Source of the DNA: Bacteroidota bacterium
GTDB lineage: Bacteria; Bacteroidota; Bacteroidia; Bacteroidales; P3
Assembly: GCA_017860275.1 (NCBI GenBank)
Contig: JAFNAQ010000004.1
Span: 186,001 to 250,000, forward strand
Direction of reading: 5' to 3'
Length of the DNA: 64,000 bases
In this document: one piece after another, positions 53,486 to 61,859 of the stretch
Layout: every line of letters begins with the position of its first letter
Numbering within the stretch: the stretch's first letter is position 1
Notes under the pieces: generated by a model
What the model saw: the letters and a program-made list of their open reading frames with translations, nothing else
What the model was told of the DNA's origin: nothing
The model's database searches: none
Position numbers and translations under genes: made by a program

Positions 53486-55180
53486 ATGAAAAGACTAATA
53501 TTTTTTATTAGCGTTTTAGCGATATCTGTAAGTGCTTCTGCTCAAGGTATTTTTGGAGGTAAAGTAACTGGTAATTTTCAAATGGATGTTCAAGCATCTA
53601 AAGAAGATACAGTAATTGGGGCTGCAAAAGTAAACGAAAAGATGCTTATGAATGCCTTTGGGAATATTCTTTATACTAATGGTGATTTTTCTGCAGGTAT
53701 GCGTTTTGAAGCATACTTGAATCCAATTTTGGGTTTCGACCCACAATATAAAGGTGCAGGTGTACCTTATCGTTTTGCATCATACAAAAAGGACTTTCTT
53801 GAAGTAACCCTTGGGAATTATTACGAACAATTTGGAAATGGATTAATTTTCCGTTCCTATGAAGAAAGAAACCTCGGATTGGATAATGCAATGGATGGTA
53901 TAAGAGTTGTCGCTCGTCCTTTGGAAGGAATAACAATCAAAGGTATTGTTGGAAAACAAAGAAAATACTGGGAAAAGGTATGGGAGAGTGATGATTTTGG
54001 GTTGATTCGTGGAGCCGATGCAGAAATATCCTTAAACTCCTTAATTAAAGGATTCAACGATTCAAAGGCTAGACTTAGTTTTGGAGGTAGTTTTATTTCC
54101 ATTTATCAAAAGGCAGATCCAAGATTTATTACTGCAAAAGATGGAAGTCTTTACAAGATGACATTACCTGAAAATATTGGAGCAGGTGCGGCAAGAATGT
54201 TGTTCTCTTATGAACAATGGAGTTTAAACGCAGAATATGCTAGAAAAGGACAAGACCCAAATGCAGTTAACGGATATATTTTTAAACCAGGAGATGCAAT
54301 ATTTGTTTCTGCTGGATATTCAGCGAAAGGATTAGGGATAAATCTATCTGCTAAAAGAATAGATAATATGAGTTTTAAATCTCGTAGAGATGAAACTGGA
54401 AATATGCTTAATGTTAATTATCTTCCAGCTCTAACTCGTCAGCATGCTTATTCATTATTTGCAATGTACCCATATTCAACTCAAGTAAATGGGGAAATGG
54501 GAGTTCAAGCCGATGTTATGTATAAGTTTAAGAAGAATTCTATACTTGGAGGCAAATATGGAACAGAACTAAAGCTTAACTATTCAAGATCAATGTCAAT
54601 AGATAAGACTCCTGTTGTGCAAATTGCCAATGGAAGTTTTGAAGGGACTGATGGATATACATCAACATATCTAAGTATGGGTGATGAGCTTTACTTTGAA
54701 GAATATAATTTGGAAATAGGGAAAAAAGTTACAAAAGAATTAAAGCTTAACCTTATGTATTCTTACCAAACATTCAACCCTATAGCTTTCGGGCACTCTG
54801 GAGAAGAATTTGTATATGCAAATATCTTTGCGCTAGATGCTACTAAAAAACTTGCGAAAAACTCTCTTCGTGCTGAATTACAATTATTATTGACAGAACA
54901 AAACTATGGAGATTGGGCAAAGGGAAGTTGGGTTCAAGGAACATTAGAATATAATATTGCAGGGAAATGGTTTATTGCAGCAACAGATCAATGGAATTAT
55001 GGCAATAAATATGAAGAAAAAGTACACTACTATAATTTTGCTGCTGGATATAATCAGGGAACAAATAGGATATCAATTAGCTATGGAAAACAAAGAAATG
55101 GTATAATTTGTATTGGAGGTGTATGTAGAGAAGTTCCTGCTTCAAATGGATTATTTGCAACAATTACAAGTAGTTTCTAA
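53486..55180 (+). CDS. DUF6029 outer-membrane protein
   Basis: A 564-residue exported protein of the DUF6029 family: signal LAISVSASAQGIFGGKVTGN, then an outer-membrane-like beta pattern with YEERNLGLDNAMDGIRV early and SSF at the end. Similar proteins lie beside TlpA-like and Omp28 genes in Bacteroidales. Function not known. Confidence 0.75.
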   Translation: MKRLIFFISVLAISVSASAQGIFGGKVTGNFQMDVQASKEDTVIGAAKVNEKMLMNAFGNILYTNGDFSAGMRFEAYLNPILGFDPQYKGAGVPYRFASYKKDFLEVTLGNYYEQFGNGLIFRSYEERNLGLDNAMDGIRVVARPLEGITIKGIVGKQRKYWEKVWESDDFGLIRGADAEISLNSLIKGFNDSKARLSFGGSFISIYQKADPRFITAKDGSLYKMTLPENIGAGAARMLFSYEQWSLNAEYARKGQDPNAVNGYIFKPGDAIFVSAGYSAKGLGINLSAKRIDNMSFKSRRDETGNMLNVNYLPALTRQHAYSLFAMYPYSTQVNGEMGVQADVMYKFKKNSILGGKYGTELKLNYSRSMSIDKTPVVQIANGSFEGTDGYTSTYLSMGDELYFEEYNLEIGKKVTKELKLNLMYSYQTFNPIAFGHSGEEFVYANIFALDATKKLAKNSLRAELQLLLTEQNYGDWAKGSWVQGTLEYNIAGKWFIAATDQWNYGNKYEEKVHYYNFAAGYNQGTNRISISYGKQRNGIICIGGVCREVPASNGLFATITSSF

Positions 55181-55193
55181 AAAGAAAAGAATT

Positions 55194-56051
55194 ATGAAAA
55201 AGATATTATTAAGTCTGATTTTAGTTTTTCCATTATTATGGATAAGCTGTGATAATATAGAAGATGAGGATAAATTAACCTTTGTCCCTTACATAACAAA
55301 TCTTAGTACACCTATAACAGAAGTTCAAGATCAACAAAAGGTTTTGCTTGAGGATTATACTGGTTGGAAATGTACAAATTGTGCAAGAGCAGCTGCAAAG
55401 GCTACAGAACTGACAAATAAATACGGAGAAGAATTAGTAGTTATGGCTGTTCATTCTACATTGTTTGCAGTCCCTTCTGCAACAAATGGAAATATTGACT
55501 TCAGAACTGATTACGGAGAAAAATGGGCTATTGAGTTTGGATGTTCTGCATTGCCAACAGGGCTATTAAATAGAAATAAATTTGGTGCAGCTTATACTGT
55601 GAATGACGGGAATTGGGATTCTCAAATTCAATCTCTACTAGATAATTCTGAACATGTAATGAATATTAATCTTGGAGCTGAATTTAGAGCAGTAGAAAAT
55701 AAAATATTGGTTAGTACATCAACGGAATTTCTAAGAAATTTTGATACAACTACTCTTATAAATGTAGTTGTAGTTGAGAGTGGAATAACAGGTGTTCAAA
55801 TGAATTCTTTGCCAGAATATGGAACAACTCCAAAGATAGTAGATTTTACATTTAATCACGTACTAAGGAAGAAAGCAGTTATCGACTATCCTCTTTCTTC
55901 AGGAAGTACAGCTTCTGGCACAAAATTTGTTAACAATTATCTATTAGATATTGATACAGATATAATTGATATTTCTAAATGTAAGGTAATCGTATTTGTT
56001 ACAAATTCTGTAACAAAACAAGTACTCCAAGTAAACGAAATCCATTTATAG
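55194..56051 (+). CDS. Omp28-family lipoprotein with CTNC motif
   Basis: A 285-residue lipoprotein (lipobox WISC) of the Omp28 family. It has a thioredoxin-like core VLLEDYTGWKCTNCARAAAK (CxxC) and later FGCSALPTGLLNR. Omp28 proteins are outer-membrane antigens in Porphyromonas. The start at 55194 (MKKILLSLIL) replaces a longer in-frame start that would overlap the DUF6029 gene. It probably receives electrons from the TlpA-like protein two genes back. Confidence 0.85.
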   Translation: MKKILLSLILVFPLLWISCDNIEDEDKLTFVPYITNLSTPITEVQDQQKVLLEDYTGWKCTNCARAAAKATELTNKYGEELVVMAVHSTLFAVPSATNGNIDFRTDYGEKWAIEFGCSALPTGLLNRNKFGAAYTVNDGNWDSQIQSLLDNSEHVMNINLGAEFRAVENKILVSTSTEFLRNFDTTTLINVVVVESGITGVQMNSLPEYGTTPKIVDFTFNHVLRKKAVIDYPLSSGSTASGTKFVNNYLLDIDTDIIDISKCKVIVFVTNSVTKQVLQVNEIHL

Positions 56052-56081
56052 TTGTTATTAATAATAAAGTTATTATCTTTG
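56052..56081 (+). promoter_or_regulatory. Promoter of the 56102 T9SS gene
   Basis: TTG at 56052-56054, 19-bp spacer, TATCTTTG at 56074-56081; ATG 20 bp later. Confidence 0.7.
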
Positions 56082-56101
56082 CACAATAAAATTTACGACA
56101 T

Positions 56102-56827
56102 ATGAAAAAATTATATATACTTTTTGCCCTTGCAATTGGATTTGCTTTCGGATTGAAAGCACAAACAATTGAGTTCACAAACGAAGGTACTGTTATTGAT
56201 GATACTGTAAAATTTGATATTTCTACAGGAGATTTTAGAACAGATTTTGTACATTTCAAGAATATTACAACAGAATCAAAGACAGTAATTGTTCAATTAC
56301 ATAGAATGCAACTTGCAGCAGATGCAGATTTGTTGATGTGTTTTAATGGTAATTGCCTTTTGGATACAATATCAACAACTCCTTTGGTTTTAGAACCAAA
56401 TGTTGAATATGATCAATTCGATTTGCAATATATTTATGCAAACAAACAAACAACAATAGGAAAGATTAATATACTTGATGCATCTACAATGCAAGTTTTG
56501 CAATCTTTTGTAGCAAAGTATTATGATTCAACTTTAGTTTCTTTGCCAAAGCAAGTAAAGCCACATTTCGCATTAAGTTTGGATGTTTATCCAAATCCAG
56601 TTTCAAATAATGCAACAATTAACTACGCACTTCCATCTAATTATTCTAATGGACAAATTGTTGTTAGAAATATGATTGGCTCAACGGTTAAGTCAACCGA
56701 AATTAAATCAGGAGTTAGTGGAAAATATCAATTCTCAACAATGGAATTAGCGAATGGAGTTTATTTCTATTCTATTATTGGAAATGGAAAGACAATTTCT
56801 ACAAAGAAAATGGTGGTTAAACACTAA
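56102..56827 (+). CDS. Small secreted protein with T9SS type A sorting domain
   Basis: A 241-residue protein: signal peptide (LAIGFAFGLKAQ), a beta-rich domain of about 130 residues with one CFNGNC pair, then the T9SS type A sorting domain DVYPNPVSNNATINY with a closing KKMVVKH. Own promoter and strong terminator. Passenger function unknown. Confidence 0.8.
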   Translation: MKKLYILFALAIGFAFGLKAQTIEFTNEGTVIDDTVKFDISTGDFRTDFVHFKNITTESKTVIVQLHRMQLAADADLLMCFNGNCLLDTISTTPLVLEPNVEYDQFDLQYIYANKQTTIGKINILDASTMQVLQSFVAKYYDSTLVSLPKQVKPHFALSLDVYPNPVSNNATINYALPSNYSNGQIVVRNMIGSTVKSTEIKSGVSGKYQFSTMELANGVYFYSIIGNGKTISTKKMVVKH

Positions 56828-56853
56828 GATTATTCTTTAATAAAAAATACTCT

Positions 56854-56881
56854 AAGGAGGTTTGAGAAATCAAACCTCCTT
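56854..56881 (+). terminator. Terminator after the T9SS gene
   Basis: AAGGAGGTTTGA / TCAAACCTCCTT, perfect 12-bp stem with GAAA loop, then a run of T. Confidence 0.9.
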
Positions 56882-57178
56882 TTTTTGTTTTTTTGTCAGA
56901 GAAAAATCAAAATATCTCAGAGAAAATGAAAGATTTCTCAGACAAAAGTAAGGATTTCAGGAATAAATACGAAGATATTTCATTAGAATACGAAGATATT
57001 TCTACTCAACTATCTATATTCTTCCAATATAACTCAATGTACTCAATTTTAATACCTTAAACCTGCCTTTAAGGTGAAGATTTTGGGATGCCACTATCAT
57101 AAATACAGTTAAATATTTTGTTTTTCTGGATTAGTAATATACTTTTGCAGTGTATTAATATACTAACACACTAAAACA
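56882..57178. repeat. 21-bp periodic repeat, then the ABC operon control region
   Basis: Between about 56908 and 57005 a degenerate motif around GAAGATATTTC recurs every 21 bp: near 56908, 56929, 56950, 56971 and 56992. The last two share ATACGAAGATATTTC exactly. Less palindromic than the other arrays. Then comes the promoter for the ABC operon. Confidence 0.7.
57117..57172 (+). promoter_or_regulatory. Promoter and candidate GntR (YtrA-type) operator
   Basis: TTTG at 57117-57120, 19-bp spacer, TACTTTTG at 57140-57147. Immediately after lies AGTGT (57149-57153), then a TATTAATATACTAAC core and ACACT (57168-57172), a dyad of the kind bound by YtrA-like GntR proteins. The GntR gene is in this operon (59797), so autoregulation is likely. 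Confidence 0.65.
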
Positions 57179-58030
57179 ATGATTGAAATTAATAATTTAA
57201 AGTTTGGTTACAAGCGTAACAAATTAGTGATTGACGATATTTCTTTGCATATTCGCAAGGGATATATACATGGTCTTCTTGGCAAAAACGGTACAGGTAA
57301 GACAACACTTCTGAAATTAGTTGCTGGTTTATTATTTCCAGATAGTGGAGAAATAAAGGCAATGGGTTTTGAGCCAATGAAACGCAAGGTAGGTTTCCTT
57401 TCCGATTTGTTTTTCCTTCCTGAGGAGTTTGATGTTTATAAAATGAGTATAGAGAACTATGTAAAGACTCATTCTGTCTTTTACCCAAATTTTTCAGAGG
57501 AGGATTTCTATAATTACCTTGAAGAATTTGAGATTACCAATAAAAAATCCAAGTTAAATTCTCTTTCTTTTGGAACAAAGAAGAAGGTAATTATAGCTTT
57601 TGGACTTGCAACTCATGCCAAGCTAATGATTTTGGACGAACCAACAAATGGTTTAGATATTCCATCTAAGGCTCAGTTTAGAAAAATTATTCTTCGAGCA
57701 ATGACCGATGAGACAACAATAATTATTTCTACTCACCAAGTAAGAGACCTTCATAATCTAATTGATAGTATACTTATTATGGATGAGGGAAAAATTCTCT
57801 TGGCTGCAAATAATCAAGAAATAACTTCAAAGCTATATTTCGGAATTGAGGCTCAGCCAATTCAAACGCAAGACAAACTTTATAGCGAAGACACAATAGG
57901 AGGGAATGTATTTGTAAAAGAAAACAAGAACTTCGAAGAATCGAATATAGATATAGAACTACTATTTAACGCCGTATTCCAAAACAAAGCAAAGATTCAA
58001 TCCCTATTCCCAAACAAGAAAGGAGAATAA
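57179..58030 (+). CDS. ABC transporter ATP-binding protein
   Basis: A 283-residue ATPase. Walker A GKNGTGKTT near residue 35, signature LSFGTKKKV, Walker B LMILDEPTNGLD, H-loop IIISTHQVRD. First gene of a YtrA-type operon with two permeases. Such systems export antibiotics or cell-wall-active compounds in Firmicutes; substrate unknown here. Confidence 0.92.
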   Translation: MIEINNLKFGYKRNKLVIDDISLHIRKGYIHGLLGKNGTGKTTLLKLVAGLLFPDSGEIKAMGFEPMKRKVGFLSDLFFLPEEFDVYKMSIENYVKTHSVFYPNFSEEDFYNYLEEFEITNKKSKLNSLSFGTKKKVIIAFGLATHAKLMILDEPTNGLDIPSKAQFRKIILRAMTDETTIIISTHQVRDLHNLIDSILIMDEGKILLAANNQEITSKLYFGIEAQPIQTQDKLYSEDTIGGNVFVKENKNFEESNIDIELLFNAVFQNKAKIQSLFPNKKGE

Positions 58031-58033
58031 GCC

Positions 58034-58765
58034 ATGGAATTTAATATAAATCGTTTTATCGCTCTTCTAAAAAGAGAGTTAATGGTAGGGAGTAGGAATT
58101 ATCTTAATGTTATTTTTATACTTTTAATCCTTGGGATTAAAGAAGTATCATCTATATTATTCTCTCTTGAATATAATTTTCCTTTGGATAATGGGGATGG
58201 ATTCTCAATACTTATTGGGATACTTACCATTGCTGTTTCAATTCAGGTGTTGAGAGCGTCTGAGACAAAGATGAAATCAAATTTTGGGAATAGTATTCTG
58301 ATTCCAGCATCTTCTACTGAAAAGTATCTACTTGAATTTATAAAAGTTTTCATTGTAATTCCAGTACTTTACACTAGTTCAATTATATTTCTTTTTTTGA
58401 TAAGACAATATTTACTTACTAATCTTGTGGGAGAATTGCCTAAGGGATTTAGTTATTTACTTGTTATTAAATATCAACTTAAAGATTATATCTCCATACT
58501 ACCGCTTTACTCCATAGTTTTATATTTTTCATTGTTCAAGAAGCAAATGGCTATATTAAGCGTTGTTTTTATAGTCTTTTCAGTGCTTATATTTTCTACA
58601 TTGGATCAGTTAATTGGAGGAGTAATTGCAGGCAAGACAGTTTTTAATATTTTACCTTATTATGGAACTCAGGGATTTAATACTTTCCTAATAATATTTG
58701 AAGTAGGTCTTTTCTTATTCTTTCAGTATCTATCATATTTGAGAATAAAGGAAAGAGAAGTATAA
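58034..58765 (+). CDS. ABC transporter permease (copy 1)
   Basis: A 243-residue membrane protein with about six helices. The start MEFNINRFIALLKRELMVGS resembles that of the gene at 59095 (MEFSLERLWNLIKRDF), and both have a similar loop LIPASSTEKYLLEF / VLPASNLEKYISNV. The pair are paralogues. 3 bp after the ATPase gene. Confidence 0.75.
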   Translation: MEFNINRFIALLKRELMVGSRNYLNVIFILLILGIKEVSSILFSLEYNFPLDNGDGFSILIGILTIAVSIQVLRASETKMKSNFGNSILIPASSTEKYLLEFIKVFIVIPVLYTSSIIFLFLIRQYLLTNLVGELPKGFSYLLVIKYQLKDYISILPLYSIVLYFSLFKKQMAILSVVFIVFSVLIFSTLDQLIGGVIAGKTVFNILPYYGTQGFNTFLIIFEVGLFLFFQYLSYLRIKEREV

Positions 58766-58784
58766 ACTTAAAAAACTAAATGAA

Positions 58785-59093
58785 ATGAAAATATTAAATT
58801 ATATAGGAATAAAGAAAGTCAAAAAGAGTGTAAGACTTTTAATCGGTGTATGGCTTATCGTTTTAGTTGCACTAATTAGTTTTGACAATATTGTCTATTT
58901 CTCAAATAGAGAGGAAGTCGAAAAGAATAGAGAAAAACTAAGCATTGATCAAATAAGAAATCTAAATATGATATCTACAAAATCTAACCTAACAATAAGT
59001 GAACAGAAATATATTGATGCAGGTTATATTTTAGATGACCAAGATACAATTAAGTCAAATAGCAATGACACAATAAACAAGAAGGGAGAATAA
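58785..59093 (+). CDS. Small membrane protein between the permeases
   Basis: A 102-residue protein with one N-terminal helix (LLIGVWLIVLVALISFDNIV) and a charged periplasmic or cytosolic tail. No family recognised. Its place between two paralogous permease genes suggests an accessory subunit. Confidence 0.6.
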   Translation: MKILNYIGIKKVKKSVRLLIGVWLIVLVALISFDNIVYFSNREEVEKNREKLSIDQIRNLNMISTKSNLTISEQKYIDAGYILDDQDTIKSNSNDTINKKGE

Positions 59094-59094
59094 T

Positions 59095-59793
59095 ATGGAA
59101 TTTAGTTTAGAAAGATTATGGAATCTAATCAAAAGAGATTTTGTACAAAACAGTAAGGTATATATTTACTGGCTTGGAATTATTACCATTATTAGTAGTT
59201 TATTACTTTTTACACCAACTACGAATGTAGGCTTTGCAGGCACTATTATTATTGTCTTTGTAGCAATATGGTCTTTCAGAGACTTTCAAACAATAAGTTT
59301 TAGAAGGCAGTATTTAGTATTACCTGCTTCAAATCTGGAAAAATATATTTCAAATGTAATAATAACATTTATAATATTACCATTGATAGTCTTAGTTGGA
59401 GTGATATTTGGATTATTATTAAATAAAGCATTTGGTTACTTATTATCAGACACAGGTATTTATTATAATAATGAATTGAACTTAAGAATATTATTTTTAG
59501 ATTTCCTTGATTCATATATTAGGAACATACCTTTTCTAATTATCTTATTTATGGGAAATGCATTCTTTAATAAGATGGGGTCATTGAAAATGCTGATGAT
59601 AATGATAGGAGCAGGAATAGGTATATTGCTAATAAATCTTTCATTATGGTATATGATAAGTGGGGATGTAACTATGGTTATTGCGTATAACCTTGTAGAT
59701 TTTCCAGATTACATTAAAACAATAACAGCAGTAATAATATCTACATTCTTTTTGTGGCTTTCTTATTTGAGATTAACGGAGAAGGAGGGTTAG
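59095..59793 (+). CDS. ABC transporter permease (copy 2)
   Basis: A 232-residue membrane protein, paralogous to the gene at 58034 (shared N-terminal pattern and the LPASNLEKYISN loop). It probably pairs with it as the second transmembrane half. It starts 1 bp after the small membrane protein gene. Confidence 0.75.
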   Translation: MEFSLERLWNLIKRDFVQNSKVYIYWLGIITIISSLLLFTPTTNVGFAGTIIIVFVAIWSFRDFQTISFRRQYLVLPASNLEKYISNVIITFIILPLIVLVGVIFGLLLNKAFGYLLSDTGIYYNNELNLRILFLDFLDSYIRNIPFLIILFMGNAFFNKMGSLKMLMIMIGAGIGILLINLSLWYMISGDVTMVIAYNLVDFPDYIKTITAVIISTFFLWLSYLRLTEKEG

Positions 59794-59796
59794 GTT

Positions 59797-60159
59797 ATGA
59801 TTACACAAGATTTAAATCCCATTTATTTAAAGCTTGCAGACAAGATTTGTGATAATATTCTCTGGAGCAAATACGAAGTCGAAGGCAGGATACCTTCGGT
59901 TAGAGATTTTGCCGCAGACCACGAAGTAAATCCAAATACTGTTATGCGTGCCTTTGAATGGTTACAACAAAAAGGGATAATTTACAATAAAAGAGGACTA
60001 GGTTATTATGTATCTCATAATGCACTCGATTTAATTAAAACCATTCGCAAGGAAGGCTTTCGTAAGGAAATTCTTCCAAATGTTTTCAAACAAATGGAGC
60101 AATTGAATATAAGCATTGAAGATATAATTAAAGAGTATGAAATCTATAAAAGGAAATAA
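59797..60159 (+). CDS. GntR family regulator, YtrA subfamily
   Basis: A 120-residue regulator: winged helix with GRIPSVRDFAADHEVNPNTV and MRAFEWLQQKGIIYNKRGLG, plus a short helical C-terminus, as in YtrA. It is 3 bp after the permease and likely represses its own operon through the dyad near 57150-57172. Confidence 0.9.
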   Translation: MITQDLNPIYLKLADKICDNILWSKYEVEGRIPSVRDFAADHEVNPNTVMRAFEWLQQKGIIYNKRGLGYYVSHNALDLIKTIRKEGFRKEILPNVFKQMEQLNISIEDIIKEYEIYKRK

Positions 60160-60161
60160 TT

Positions 60162-60350
60162 ATGAGAACGAAAAAAAGTACAAAGATATTGACAGGATTT
60201 TTTTATATAACAGCATTATGCTCAATTGCATTTACTATTTATATAAGTAATAATTCAAAGGATATTATCAAGAAGGCTGAAAAATCAAGAATGGGGGTTA
60301 CGATAATTGAGGATGATAATAATATTCAAACAGAAACTATCGTTAATTAG
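60162..60350 (+). CDS. Small single-helix membrane protein
   Basis: A 62-residue protein with one helix (ILTGFFYITALCSIAFTIYI) and a polar tail. 2 bp after the GntR gene. No family recognised; real because of its tight position and coding-like composition. Confidence 0.5.
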   Translation: MRTKKSTKILTGFFYITALCSIAFTIYISNNSKDIIKKAEKSRMGVTIIEDDNNIQTETIVN

Positions 60351-60402
60351 AAATAATAACTAAATTTGCATAATAACACATTAACCTTAATAATAGAATA
60401 GT

Positions 60403-61848
60403 ATGAGAAATAAGCTCACTTTTGCACTATTGTTTGTTTTTAGTATATCATTTCTTTCAATCAAAACCTTTGCTCAAGAATCTCAGAAAGATAGATTGGT
60501 AAAGCATGTTTATTTTCTTGCAGATGATTCTCTTTTAGGAAGAGATGCAACAAGCATTCAAAATAAGATTGTCTCGGATTATATTAGGACAAAGTTTGAG
60601 GAGATTGGGCTCAAGACAAAGACTCAAGTTTTTGGAGATGATGCTAATGAGTATAATATTATAGGAATGCTTGAAGGAAATGACCAAGAACTAAAAAACG
60701 AAATGATAGTCATTGGAGCGCATTTCGATCATATTGGATTTAAGATTGAGGCTGGAGATACAATTGTCTTTAATGGTGCAGACGATAATGCTTCAGGAAC
60801 AGCAGCAATGATAGAGATTGCTCGAAAACTTTACTCACAAAAAGATAAGTTAAAGAGAACATTTGTCTTTGTCGCTTTCGATGCAGAGGAGACAGGTCTT
60901 AATGGTTCTTCACATTATATTGCAGACTTTCTTGCAAAAGATAGTTCAAACTATATTAAGTTTATGATAGACTTAGATATGGTTGGATATTTAAAACAAT
61001 CAAATAAGTTAAATGTTGTTGGAGTGAGGATGCTTAAAGACTATGAGGAATATTTCGATAAGGTTAAACTCCAAGGAGGCTATAATCTTTCGCTTGTTGA
61101 TTTTGATAAAAGCTTTATGGGAGATTCCGACCATAGCCCATTTGCAAAAAGAAATATCCCTTCTGTACTAATTCAAACAGGACTAAGCTCTCCTTATCAT
61201 AAACCAGAGGATGATGCAGACAAGATAGACTATGACGGATTGTCTTTGGTTGTTGATTATGTGTCTGATTTATCTCTCGTTCTTGCAAATGAAAAAGAGT
61301 TGGATTATTCAGGGAAATCTAGTTTCAAACATAAAGGAGCTGGCGACAATCAATTTGGATTAAACTTTGCAATAGGCTCTAGTAATCATTATTTCTACGA
61401 AGGCTCAATGACAGGTAAAACAGCAATGGCATATTTAGCAGGATTCTTTGCCAGAAGGAATCTTGGAGACAAGTATGCATTAAAAGCAGAAATAAACTAC
61501 GAACATAAGCTAGCATATAGACAAGAAGGACAGTTTATAGATAATTCAATAAGTATCCCTCTAAGTTTTTTATTCAGGATGTCTTTGATGGACGATATAT
61601 TAGATATTAGTTTTGGATTAGGACCATATTATAATTATAATTTTGGAGGCAGCTTAGCATCTAAGGCTTTGGACTATAAGATATATAACCAACATGAGGC
61701 AGGGTTTCAATTTGGCTTTGATTATAGAATATATAAAATCATTATAGGTTATCAATCAAAGATAGGTCTTAGTGATGTGATGAGAAACTCTCCAGATGGA
61801 AGAACTTCATCAAGAACCAACCTCTTCAAAGTAGGATACTTGTTCTAG
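60403..61848 (+). CDS. Exported M28 peptidase fused to an outer-membrane-barrel-like domain
   Basis: A 481-residue protein: signal peptide (SFLSIKTFAQ), then an M28 aminopeptidase domain with zinc ligands in GAHFDHIGF, NGADDNASG, DAEETGLNGS, DLDMVG and SPYHKPEDDADKID (about residues 30-300). From about residue 310 the sequence changes to alternating beta strands (HYFYEGSMTGKTAMAYLAGF, YALKAEINYEHKLAY, DISFGLGPYYNYNFGG) ending GYLF, like an outer-membrane barrel. A TAAATTTG box lies at 60361-60368. Normal M28 enzymes lack such a domain. Confidence 0.8.
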   Translation: MRNKLTFALLFVFSISFLSIKTFAQESQKDRLVKHVYFLADDSLLGRDATSIQNKIVSDYIRTKFEEIGLKTKTQVFGDDANEYNIIGMLEGNDQELKNEMIVIGAHFDHIGFKIEAGDTIVFNGADDNASGTAAMIEIARKLYSQKDKLKRTFVFVAFDAEETGLNGSSHYIADFLAKDSSNYIKFMIDLDMVGYLKQSNKLNVVGVRMLKDYEEYFDKVKLQGGYNLSLVDFDKSFMGDSDHSPFAKRNIPSVLIQTGLSSPYHKPEDDADKIDYDGLSLVVDYVSDLSLVLANEKELDYSGKSSFKHKGAGDNQFGLNFAIGSSNHYFYEGSMTGKTAMAYLAGFFARRNLGDKYALKAEINYEHKLAYRQEGQFIDNSISIPLSFLFRMSLMDDILDISFGLGPYYNYNFGGSLASKALDYKIYNQHEAGFQFGFDYRIYKIIIGYQSKIGLSDVMRNSPDGRTSSRTNLFKVGYLF

Positions 61849-61859
61849 ATATAAATATT

